DNA from: Prinia subflava | Lineage: Eukaryota > Chordata > Aves > Passeriformes > Cisticolidae | Assembly (NCBI RefSeq): GCF_021018805.1 | Contig: NC_086259.1 | Coordinates: 992,001 to 1,056,000 of the forward strand | Direction: 5' to 3' | DNA length: 64,000 nt | In this document: in pieces, positions 49,301 through 60,128 of the stretch | Position numbering within the stretch: the first letter of the stretch is position 1 | How the letters are laid out: each line of letters opens with the position of its first letter | Notes under the pieces: generated by a model | Databases searched by the model: none | Told to the model about the DNA's origin: nothing | The model's input: only the letters and a program-made list of their open reading frames with translations | Position numbers and translations under genes: made by a program

Positions 49301-51091
49301 ACTTACTTGATTTTATTCTTGCAATGTATGGGAAAAGGAAACTCAGATTTTAAGGAACTCCAGACAGGACAGACTCAGCCACACACACACACTGGGTGTC
49401 TCAGCAAACATCAAACACTGGACTAGATCTGGATTACTTAAAAAAACTCTCCAAATATGCCAGCATAAGAGTCGTAAATATATACTAAAACATCATGTTT
49501 AACATCATGGCCAATACTTTTGGGACTGAAAGCAAAGACAGTACTTATGACAAATATTCGTTTTGCTTAGAATATTACTGGCCAACACCCATTTAAGTGA
49601 TAGGTAAATCTAGGAAAATCTGTGTCATATTTCCTGCTTCTATTACCTGAGTACTACTTTTTGCAAGCCAAATGAAGCCCCATTCATCTTTAAATAAACA
49701 GACAAGAGATATTAGTACATTTTAAGTTCCCCAAACAGTTGGAATGGTGCAGACACTTCTGCTGAGCTCATTCCCCACACACAGCTGCCTTTATGTACCA
49801 GCAGCAAAGACAGGTGGGCTGAAGAGGAGCTGGGACTCTGAACTTTTCAAGAGAAGGGAAATGTGCCCCAGGACAGTGATTTGGTAGAGGAACCTGCAGA
49901 TCCCAGGGTGTTCACCTGAATAAACCCCTTTGACTGCAGGATATGCCCTTAACCAGACCACAAAACTGCTGCATGTGCTTTTAAGGTGGGATTCTTCACA
50001 GAAAAAAAACCTGTGGGCATTCACAGGGCAATGGTTTTTGCCATTGAACAAATGATGAACAAGGCAAGGTGCTCAGAGATTAGTCCAGCACCAGAATTAG
50101 AGGGGATTTCCCACAGCATTGCACTCTGCAGATTACTCATGTGAAGTGAATCACGTCTGTCTGTGCCGTAATTTCCAGGGTTTGTGCCTTCCTAGGCCCT
50201 GTGTTTGTGCAAAGAGAGCTGGAGCCCAGAGTTACAGCTTGGTGCCCTTCACTCTGTGCAGGGGAAGAGCTGCAGGAGGGTGGGCTGGGATCAGGATTCC
50301 CCTCTGGAGATGCCCATCCCTGTGTTGGTTAGAGAGTGACATGAGAGATTTGGCTCCTAAACTGCTCAGTTTAGCAGGGACAAACCTCTAACTGAGCCTT
50401 CTTGGGGCTTGGCCTTTAAATCTGTGACGTATTTTACATCCCCACTTTGTTAATGATTTTGTCAATATGCGCTGAGTGTTTACTGAGACCACAGAAACCA
50501 AAGTGCAATATCAGAGTATCACTTTTTCTTTTTAAAAGCACAAAAATTAAAGTTTGGCTACAGCTGCACTACAGAGCATTTCTGATTGTTTCTTATGTGT
50601 AAATTCAGGTTACTGCTGTTCTGATTATTGATCTAGTTTGTCATTGCTGTTGTTATGACCTCTGTTCTCACATATGGAAGCTTTTTTGCTCTTTCCTTTC
50701 CATCCAGAGCCAATTTTTAGTGTTTTTAAAGCTGTGGCTGCCCATGTCTGTGCTTTTGTTTCCTGGTTCTGTGCCACCTCTTGGTGGATGGAGGTCATAT
50801 AGATTTTTTATTTGATTTTGCTTTTGAGATGCTTGCTTACCTCACTATTTTAAGGTTTCAAGTAAATCCTCTCCTCCTATAGCTATCATAACCCAATTAA
50901 TGGGCTGATTTTCTACAAAGGTCAGTCCTTTGAACAGTGCAGTACAAGCATGGGAATAGAAATGAAGCCAGTTAACTGCCCCCATATCTCAGTCTAAAGA
51001 AACTGCACATTTCTGAAAAGACTTTACTCTGCTAATCAGATTAACAGGGAGACCTAATCCTCTGAAATACTGATTGTCCCAATACTGCCCA
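46332..51091. other. Unique non-coding stretch, no gene seen
   Basis: Mostly AT-rich. It contains a T12 run at 48181-48192 and a short (AC)n run near 49380-49391. Frames up to 118 codons lack domains. No CR1, LTR or SINE sequence is recognised until 51092. Confidence 0.5.
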
Positions 51092-51230
51092 GGTAACCAG
51101 CAATAGGAGAAGAGGAAATGGCCTCAAGTTTCACCTAGAAGGGTTTGGACTGGATATTGGGAAAAATTTCTTTACTAAAAGAATGGCCAGACATTGGAAC
51201 AGGCTCTTTTGTTCAGGAGGGAATTTATGT
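51092..51230 (+). mobile_element. CR1 LINE fragment (upstream 3' UTR part), diverged
   Basis: The segment reads AACCAGCAATAGGAGAAGAG, GGAAATGGCCTCAAGTTTCA, then TTGGACTGGATATTGGGAAA, AATTTCTTTACTAAAAGAAT and CATTGGAACAGGCTCTTTTG. These match in order the CR1 part lying just 5' of the terminal 150 bp. The true 3' end is missing, so the copy is truncated on both sides. It is old and inactive. Confidence 0.85.
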
Positions 51231-52501
51231 CATTTATATGTCACCACATACATGATTTTTATTTATTTTTATAGGTATATATAAAGATAGATCCAAAAGA
51301 AGCAGCTACATACCTGAATATGGCAACATAGGGTTGCTGTTTGTATTGTGTGAGCAGCTTTTAGGAAATCCAGGGATTCTGGAAGAGTTTTAATCCCTGC
51401 AGTTGGTAGTCTCACATGTCAGCCTATCTGCATTAGTGGCACAGCAATGCTTTGCCAAGAATTAAATTATCAAAAGTCTTTTGGCACTTCTGAAATCATC
51501 TACAGATTTGACACTTGGAATTACAGTTGCTTGAGGGGGAGAAAAAAACCCCCAACACTCTTCTAGAGCAGCATCAGAATAATTTCAGAAACAGCTCTTA
51601 ATTTGCTATGATGCATGGAGGGAGCAGAGGGGCTAAGGCTCCAGCAGGTAAATATTCAGTTTAGAGTTTGAAAAGACTCCCAGTGCTCCAAGCTGCTTGT
51701 TCCCCTGTCTGTGGATTACACAACAGCTCTGGAGAGCAGCCCCAGGGCAGGCTGGAGCCATCAGCTGAAGGAGGGAATTCTCATCTCCAGAACTGCTGCT
51801 GATACCAGAACTCTCACAATGCACCACCAGAGAAAGAGGCTGGCTGCAGAAGGGAGGTGTGAGAGACAAGGCATGGGGTTCTCTCTAAAATATGCAGTGA
51901 TAATTCTGTTCTTGCAGAAAAACAGAAGTGTTAGGAATTACTAGATTAGAAGACTTTTAATAACCTTCAAAGGGGGAGTAAAAGGAGGACATGGAGAGGA
52001 GGCCTTCAGTATGAAAAACAAATTAGATTGATACATGGAATAGTTAAGGCACTGGAAGATAATCTCTTTTAATTTGGAAAAAAGTTATGAACACTTGATA
52101 CATTCCCTAAAAGTGATTTTCATCTCCTTCAATGGCAGCAAAATTGCTTCTCAGAGGTGTAGTTAGATCTGTGCCCTCTTCAAATAGTTTCCTTGCACTC
52201 TTTGTTCTGCTCAATTGTCACTTTGTCCATGCAGAGCTGGTTTGTTTACACACATCCATGGGAGCAGGGCTTGTTCTGGGTCTGTTCTCCCCCCTCATCC
52301 GTGGGACCACAGCCTGAGGGGAGCTCTGACACTGCTGAAACAGGAGCAGCAGCTCAGCTGAGGGGCTGCAACGCCAGGAAAAGCACGGACTGACCCGAAA
52401 TGGGCTCCTACACCAGAGCCGAAGAGAGACACCCCTGGTCCTGCTCTGGAGGGGACTGAAAGCCCAGGAGACTGAAAGGAGGTCAGGGGAGATGAACTGC
52501 A
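51231..52501. other. Unique non-coding stretch, no gene seen
   Basis: AT-rich sequence with a GC-richer end (52250-52500) leading into the minisatellite. Overlapping short frames only. Confidence 0.5.
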
Positions 52502-52853
52502 CCCTGTCCCCATGGACTCCCTACAAACACCCCTGTCCCCATGGACTCCTTACAATCACTCCTGTCCCCATGGACTCCTTACAATCACTCCTGTCCCCAT
52601 GAGCTCCTTACAAACACCCCTGTCCTCATGGACCCCTCACAAACACCCCTGTCCTCATGGACCCCTCACAAACACCCCTGTCCCCAGGAGCACCTCACAA
52701 ACACCCCTGACACCATGAGCACCTTACAAACACACCCCTGTCCCCATGAGCACCTTACAAACACCCCTGACCCCATGAGCACCTTACAAACACACCCCTG
52801 TCCCCATGAGCTCCTTACAAACAACCCTGTCCCCATGAGCTCCTTACAAACAC
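52502..52853. repeat. 29-bp minisatellite, 12 units
   Basis: Twelve head-to-tail units, ten of 29 bp and two of 31 bp (an extra AC), with the core CCCTGTCCCCATGAGCTCC followed by TTACAAACAC. Units 5 and 6 are identical, and CTCC/CACC and GGAC/GAGC variants are grouped along the array, as expected from local unit duplication. The frames of 68-113 codons through it are products of the repeat. Confidence 0.96.
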
Positions 52854-53560
52854 TCCCATGGCAGGCACAGACTGTGCAGTGACATGGGAAAACCTTTTCC
52901 AGACAAGCCCCACAGCCAGGAATACACAGCAACAGGGAATTGCATATTTAGACTTATTCACGTTTTCTGAGTCACAAATTAGCACAGTTAAGAGCTGATC
53001 TTTTTCCCAACTGACTTTAATCAAGTGCTTCAGAAGCTAGAAAATGTTTTAAGTGAATAGAGCTCCTAAGCAGAGAGCCCAGAGAACAGGATAGCAGCAA
53101 GTTTGTACTCTCTTTCGATGGCTTTGCTTTGCTTTTTTGCTTTGTTATTGCATTTTTACAGTTTTCAACACAAGACAAGCACTACAGCTGTAGGTTTCAC
53201 AAACAAAATGAGAGGTGCAGGATGAAAGAGACCCCTGAGGAGACAAATTCAAGCAAAAAATTGAAAACATTTTCTTGACAGTGTCAACCTGATGATCTTT
53301 TAAGTGTCCACTTCGCTCTGATCTCTAATGCACTTCATGAAGACAAGAGCCTGATATCCTCTAAACAACAGAATCCTTTTGTTTTCCAATATATTGTATG
53401 AAAAGAAAGTCACTTTTAATTTATAAATAATACCTGAGAAAAAAATCCAAGCAACACACTTCATAATATATGTCTTAGAAGAGGTTTAGTGAAATGAACT
53501 CAGGCAACACCTGTCACATTTTAAGGCAAATGGTCTTGGGAATCTGATTAAAAATCTGCC
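52854..53560. other. Unique non-coding stretch, no gene seen
   Basis: AT-rich sequence following the minisatellite, with a TTTGCTTTGC-type run near 53120-53145. The part 53160-53400 is complex and could be conserved, but this was not tested. Confidence 0.4.
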
Positions 53561-54349
53561 ATGAGACAAACACCCTGTCTATATCTGTATGGAAATGCCA
53601 GAGAAAAACCTGGAAGAACTTTGTATCGTGGAAGGCTCATGAAGGATCTGTTCTTGTTGTCAAATATACTGAATTCATCCAGCCAGGATCTCTGTAGCTC
53701 CTTCCCCCAGTGCCCCCCCAACCCTTTTCATTCCCCCTCCCTGCTCTGTGCCCCCAGCGCTGCTTCCCTGCCCTGCTCTGCAGCTCTGAACTCCAAGCCA
53801 TGCAGAAGCCCTGCTCATTTCACCTCTGAACATCTGTGCTCCTGCCACAGAGGGGGCAAATGGGCAGAAAAACGAGGGGAATGGGAGCTTGGTGCTGCCA
53901 GAGCCCAGCTGGGGCTGTGCCCACCCTGCAGAGCAGCACAGTCCTGCTCCACCACCTCTCAAACTCCCCTTCCTCTGATGGTGCTTTCCCTGAGCAAATT
54001 ACTCTGGACTTTCTCTCAGGAAAGCGAGAAAAGGCAGAAATCAGGTGAGCCCACATTTCCATCACTTCCTCTGCTGATGGACAGCACCAGGAAACAACTG
54101 AGGGACCAAAAGGGAAAAAATCTTTATTATTACAAAACAACTGAGTCTTCCAAAACCTTACCTGAAAAACGATTTGGAAAAGGCTCCTTTCTCAAAACAT
54201 ATAATGTCTTTCATGAGCTTGTGGGAATACAAGCAGGGACAGAGCTGACAGCAGTAGTGACAAGGAGTTCAGTGCAGTCACTGTGCCCATTTGGGAATCA
54301 GAGTTCCACCACAACCCCAGAAGTTTCTTTTGAAGTCATTAGGATTTAA
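53561..54349 (+). other. Longest open frame of the window (262 codons), unrecognised, probably not a gene
   Basis: An uninterrupted ATG-to-stop frame of 262 codons, the longest here. The translation begins MRQTPCLYLYGNAREKPG and ends TPEVSFEVIRI. The middle (residues about 45-140) is rich in Ser, Pro, Cys and Ala because it spans a GC-rich patch (53690-53990). The last third (about 165-235) is more polar and Lys-rich. I see no signal peptide, transmembrane segment or known domain. Other frames are also open through the GC-rich part, which argues for chance. No promoter or splice context is evident. It is listed only because of its length. Confidence 0.15.
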
Positions 54350-54892
54350 CAATTAACTGAGAGATTTATTTGGTAGCTAGATGCAGCCAGATAAAAAAGC
54401 CATTCCATTCCAATTTCCCATTATTTTGCCTGTAACACATTAACAGCAGACTTTGATGCATTTTTATATCCAACCTGTATAATTGAAAGTGAAAAAATTC
54501 AATTCACCCACTTCACTACATTTAAAAAATAATACTGGGTTCTCTTTTAATAACAAATGTGAAAATAGTCATGACTTTGAACTGAAAAGATGAAAGATAT
54601 AAGTGAAAACTGAGGAATCAGTGATGATCATTTTCTCTGTTATCAATTTTAATACTAACACAATATTTCTATGATGGTTTCCAAATATTTTATATTGCCT
54701 GAATTGGTATATATTGAGCCAGACAGTAAATGTTCATCTCACTGCAAACGTTCATCTCACATCTCAGCAGCAAAAATCCTTCCTTTTCTTGAGAGTTATT
54801 CTTTATTAATTGGGTCTCTTGATCCTGGCCCTGTTAATTGTTAACAGCAAAGGGATCGAGAGACCTGGGACTGTGTCTGATCTGAGTTACAG
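54350..54892. other. AT-rich unique stretch
   Basis: Strongly AT-rich with no frame of interest. On the minus strand an AATAAA is present at about 54803-54808, downstream of the exon-like segment described next. Confidence 0.4.
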
Positions 54893-55187
54893 CTACTGAA
54901 TTTGCTCTGAATATTTCATTATAAGACTTAATTTTGCACCATGAGACAACTTGAAATAGCTATTATTCTTTCTTACCTGCACTCCCCATTTAATGTTTAA
55001 TACCGCTCTCTCTCCCTTCTCAAAAAATTCCTCAAATTCCCTCCAACTTGGTTTCAAAACTTTTCCTATTTCACAACATTTAGAATTTCTTTTTAGGATT
55101 TCTACTGCATGTTCTGTGTCCTTCATGAGGTGTTTTTCTAGTTATTTTTCAAGTTTATCTAGTTTATTTTTCAAGTGCCTCCCTAGC
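54893..55187 (-). pseudogene. Exon-like segment with splice-donor match (possible decayed exon or ERV remnant)
   Basis: Minus strand. A 77-codon open frame (55126 to 54893) begins MKDTEHAVEILKRN and is rich in Lys, Glu and aromatic residues. The protein-like part runs to about residue 49 (NIKWGVQ). There the DNA reads CAG|GTAAGA (about 54979), an excellent vertebrate splice donor, and the frame then continues into unremarkable sequence. The same frame extends upstream through LEKHL but meets a stop preceded by KLDKLEK, where an imperfect 22-bp duplication lies (CTTGAAAAATAAACTAG repeated). A weak acceptor-like TCCTGCTAG lies near 55187. I do not recognise the family. It could equally be a chance frame. 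Confidence 0.2.
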
Positions 55188-58100
55188 AGGATTTTTTTAA
55201 TTAAAAATTAAAACAGTTTTATTAATGTGTGATTCCATTGGCTGACTACGGAGCTACCCTCAATTAACTTTTATCCAAGTTGAACGTGTGCAAGCAAACT
55301 TCCCATGGCTCTCAACACAAACTGGAATATTTGTTTTTCCCCCTACAGAACTTGGGAATTACTTTGGTGAATCACTATGTGCTTTTAAGGAGAAAAAAAA
55401 ATGATCTGGGTACTTTACAATTTTGCACAAACCTCCTAAATATCTGCTAATCCAAAGTTCTGTACAAATCAGGGCTGGCTGCAAACACAAATGGTGGCAA
55501 GCAGCAGAGGATGTGGAGTTGAAAACACAAATTTCTCACATTCTGGAATTGGTTCCTATTAATTGAAATACACTTCTCATTACTTTGCTATTTTCTGACT
55601 TGATCATGTTTGTATTTTTCTGAGTCGCTCACAACAGTGATGCTCTTCCTTTGAAAGATAAAACTTCGTCTTTTTTTTGTAAATTTGTTTGCCTCAGGTT
55701 TGAAATCTTATAGAAGACATCAAATATTCCCTCACTTGACAATAAAATCCAAAGTGGCAGTGTGGAATATTTATTCTAAAATAATCAAAGGAATTCTTTG
55801 ATGCATACTTCAATAATTATTTAGCACATTTTACTCCTATAAATATGTTTCTTTGCCTTACAGACAAAATGAAAAACTCTTAAAAGATATTTCAAATGAA
55901 TAATTCAAACAATGACTGACAGTATAATTGTTTATATTTTTTCCAGGCTGGCACATTCACTTTCTTCCTTCAATTTATAAACCAAGTTATCACTCCCTGT
56001 GATATTTATAACATCTGAATAAATAAAATAAACTTTATAAAGATGTCTTGTCAATTTTTTTTACAGTGAACCTGCTCCCATTATTTTAGTTCTTTAGTTG
56101 AGAGCTTCTGGTACCACTTGTATCCCACCTTTGGTGGATTTTAGCTATTCTAAGAAAATGCATAAGCACTGGCAATTAAATTGCCTTTTCAATTTTGTAC
56201 AGCTTATTAAGTTGTTTTATTTACAGGAAGATTAATGTCTTCCATAGAAACAGGAAAATACCTAAGCAGGAGTCTGTGGATTAAAGCTTGTACCAACCCA
56301 GTTTCTGAAGGAACTCTGAAAGGTACAGTAGTCAATTGAAGTGAGAATGTAAGGAAATAAAATCATCCATTGAACAACAATCAAAAAACTAAGATGGAAT
56401 TGGAAAAGCTTCCATATGTGTGGAAGAATCTCTTAGAGGGTGAACCTGAGGAGCAGAACTGTCTTATTTTTAAAAAATCTTAATAAGTTCATAAAAAACA
56501 GCAGAACAGTAAGGCTACAAAGAGAGGTTTAAAAGCTCATTATCACTGAAAATCTGCTTGGGGCAAACCAAAAAGCTATAGGCAGCTATGAGAACACAGC
56601 TAAGAGCAGTGGCTCTTTGGGAGGGAATGGGAACCAACACATGGAATTATGGCTTGCAAGGCCAGCCAGGATTTTGGATTTCTGAGCTGGGCAGCAGCAG
56701 CAGCAACTCATACAAATAGGAAATATGGACAGAGGCACTTCGATGTCAGCAAAGGGACCTCTCCTTTTGTCCCTGTTTTTTTGCTTTAATGGCTACAGAA
56801 CAAGTTCCAGGAGGACCAGAGGCGATCCCCAGCTGGGGATGCAGCACAGGGCTCCCCCAGCACTGCTCACACAGCCCAGGAGACCCTCCTGACCCCTGGG
56901 ACCCCCGGGGCAGAGCTGCCCCAGCACAGCCCAGCTCTGGGGAGCAGGGCAGGCACCAGCACAGAGCTGGGCAGGAAGGGACTCATCACTCACAGCTCCA
57001 ATGTGACCACAGCAATCCCTGCGAGGAAATGTGAATTAGATCAATACCCAGAGACTTCCGATGAATTAAATCAGCTGCCACAACACTGTCACTTGCACAG
57101 AATAATTAACAATCATTTCTGAGGGCACTTCTAAACAAAAGCCTCATCTAGGGAAAACAGGAGCTAAGGAGCCTTTAACTCATTCACCGTTGGGAGACCA
57201 AGGCACACACTGGGGCTCCAAGGAAGTTGAATGAGTAATTCAGTTTCAGCAAATCAATTATGATTAAATCAGGATGACTTTTTACAGAGGAAAAAAAAAG
57301 GCACTACCAAGAAAATTCTCCTGGGATCAATGCCACCTTCCTAGTTTCCAGCCAGACCGTAATGTTTTAAAATATTTTTGCTCAGAATTCAGACATCTGC
57401 TTTACTGTGTGTTTGTTTTGCAGGTTTTGTGGCAGAGGGGCTGGCAAGGGATGAGGTCTGCTGTTTAAAATGCTGTGCTGCCTCTGTCTTCTCTGTTTTC
57501 AATTTATTACCTTATTTAACTGATCTTTTAAAGATTGCTAGGTCTCATTGCAATGCCAAATAAAATTAAAGATGTGCCTAAGTACTTAGTGGCATGAAAG
57601 GAACAGTCATTCTTCTATTTTCTTTTCTGTTTACTGGAGACTTATACAGGCCTCAGTTCATTGCTTTTCAAAAAAAAGAAAAAATCAACATTGAAAACTT
57701 TGTTAATTCAATTAAGGAGCTGAAAGCACACAGTAAAGCAAAACATCATCCATGGAATCCAGGAATTTTCTCTTTTCGTGGCAGCAGTACTCCAAGGTGA
57801 AAGATCACAAAGGGTGGCCGTCCTTCATGGGAGCACTGCATTCCAGAGAAAAGCCTTCCAGGCTGGCTGGAACTTGGAGAGAAAACAAAGGCAAGGGCAG
57901 GAGGTTCCTTAAATCGACCTCTAACTACTAACACAGGACAGGAGAAATCACAGCAAATCTAAATCAGGGGGATTTATCTTGGTAGCAAAGCCAAGTTCTG
58001 CAAAACCTTTCCTGGGATTAATAAAGTCCCTGCTGCTCAGCTGGGGAGGAGCAGATCCTCCTCTGAGGAGCCAAGAGCTTCTGAGCATTGAGGGGTTGTG

Positions 58101-59751
58101 CTGCTCTCATAAGTGATGCTCTGCAGGATTGATTCTGTCAACACTGTTCCTAATCCTGACATTTCCCAACATTTTCAATTTTGTAAAATAAAAAGAGTTT
58201 AAAATTTTAGCTTTGACCTTGACATAATGAACTGATGGATCACGGCAAGGAAATGGAGAGAGTCTGAGCATATTTGTTCCAATCTTGCCTTCTGCTGCTA
58301 TCAAAACTGCAGATTAAATTATAGGGGTTTTTATCAGAGAAACTATAGCTGGAAAATGGATGTTCTTCCAGTGGTGGGGGGAAGCAATACAAATATTCCA
58401 TCTTATATTGGGATAGAAATCCCAATTACATGTTAATTCAGAAAGAGTTTTCAGAAGAGAACACATTTAGACACAAACAACTGGATACTTTATTTTTTTC
58501 TTGCCCAATTTAACTACCTGGCCATAATCTAAAGGAATGTGAATACCCAATATAAAATCCTGACATTTTGCTTTGGTGACATGAAAAAAATAAGATGCTG
58601 TACTGACCCCTGGACAGGCAAGAGCTTGCTATGTTTAACTCTTAGAACTTCTCTCCTACTAAGAATTTGAAATAAAATATTGAGAAATTAAAATATGTAC
58701 CTTACTAATGGTGTCTGCCCTGAGTGATTCAGGGGCCAATCAAGTCAAAAGGCAAAGCCTTTTCTTCTTGCCTTAGTCCCTCTCTTCCTACTCAACACAG
58801 ATCATAAAAAGAGCAGTGACACAAAAACCTGAGATGAAATCACAGGTGTGACACAGACACTCTTGTTTATGCCTTCCATGAGTTACAATAAATGTCATTG
58901 TGTGTATCGTGAGATCAGCTGTGATCAGCTCCTCTGACAGCATCACTTCATACTACAAGATCAACTGATTGTGTTGGATAAGGCTCTTTTACAATCCCAG
59001 CAGCAAAAGGCATAAGAATTGAGATTGGAGGAAAAGGAGTCTTTGTTTGCTTGACCAAAACAGCTCTTTTGACATAATATTGCTACACATTCCTTTTTTC
59101 TGTCTTCCCTCCCTCATTCTTCTTTGAGGATCACCTCAGAAAGGCTTTATGTACTGAAACTGAAATCTTTATTATTTTTTAACCAATCTCATACTGCCTT
59201 CACACATCAGACAGAGTGAGGAGAACAGTCATGGCCAACACCCAGAGAGGGCAGAGACACCCCGGTCACCCAGGCCTAAATAAAGGTCTGCATCCCTGCC
59301 CACAGCAGGACAAGCTCTGAGGAGCTGACAGCATTATTTGTTCTTTCAAGGCAGCCCCAGGAACCACAAGGATGGCAGTGATGAACCCTCAGCCTGTGGG
59401 ATCTGCAGCACAACCTGCACAGGAACAGGCTATGAGCCATGTTGCACCAGGGTGACTCTAAAATGACTCCACAGGGATGTTTATGGACTCACACCTCACC
59501 TTTTAAAAGGCCTTTCCAAGTCACTGTGCCCCTGAATAATTCTTTCCAATGGGTTTCTGCAAGAAAGAAAAAGGAAATGCCAAAGGGAAAGAAGAATTGA
59601 GTGATTGATGGTGGTTAAAGTGGGGCAGGGCAGGAGCCGAGCCACTGGCAGGTGAGGAATAAGGAGGGAGCACAGAGCGAAAGGTGGGAAGGAGCCAGGA
59701 GAAGTGGAGGTTTGCAGAGGTGGGGAACTAGTGAGGATGCACCTGAAAACA
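55188..59751. other. Unique non-coding stretch, no gene seen
   Basis: AT-rich through 56700, then a GC-rich patch at 56790-56990 with overlapping frames on both strands. A short (GCA)n run is at 56692-56704. From 57000 to 59750 there is unremarkable unique sequence. No gene or further repeat family is recognised. Confidence 0.5.
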
Positions 59752-60128
59752 AGAGAATCATGGAATAGCCTGGGCTGGAGGGACCTCAAGCCCACCCAGT
59801 ACCACCCCAGCCATGGCAGGGACACCTTCCACTGTCCCAGGCTGCTCCCAGCCCCAGTGTCCAACCTGGCCTTGGGCACTGCCAGGGATCCAGGGGCAGC
59901 CACAGCTGCTCTGGGCACCCTGTGCCAGGGCCTGCCCACCCTGCCAGGGAACAATTCCTGCCCAAAATCCCATCCAGCCCTGCCCTCTGGCACTGGGAGC
60001 CATTCCCTGTGTCCCGTTCCTGTCCCTCCAGCCCTTGCCAATTGTCTCTCTCCATCTTTCCTGCAGCTCCTCCAGGCCCTGCAAGGCCACACTGAGCTCA
60101 CCCCAAAGCTTCTCCTGTCCAGGTGAAC
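59752..60128 (-). mobile_element. CR1 LINE 3'-end fragment, longest of the window
   Basis: On the minus strand the segment runs from about GGACAGGAGAAGCTTTGGGG and GTGTGGCCTTGCAGGGCCTG through GGAATTGTTCCCTGGCAGGG, CCCTGGCACAGGGTGCCCAG, CCAAGGCCAGGTTGGACACT and GACAGTGGAAGGTGTCCCTG to CAGCCCAGGCTATTCCATGA and a terminal GATTCTCT. These blocks are in CR1 order, covering about 375 bp of the 3' UTR. It is 5' truncated with no reverse transcriptase. It is very close to the copy at 8755-8973 over their shared part, consistent with one subfamily. The overlapping frames of 89-201 codons on both strands are by-products of its GC richness. Confidence 0.95.

Noticed and set aside
52512..52932. Repetitive frames through the 52.5-kb minisatellite
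   Set aside because: They are produced by the 29-bp tandem unit; the period shifts the frame and no domain is formed.
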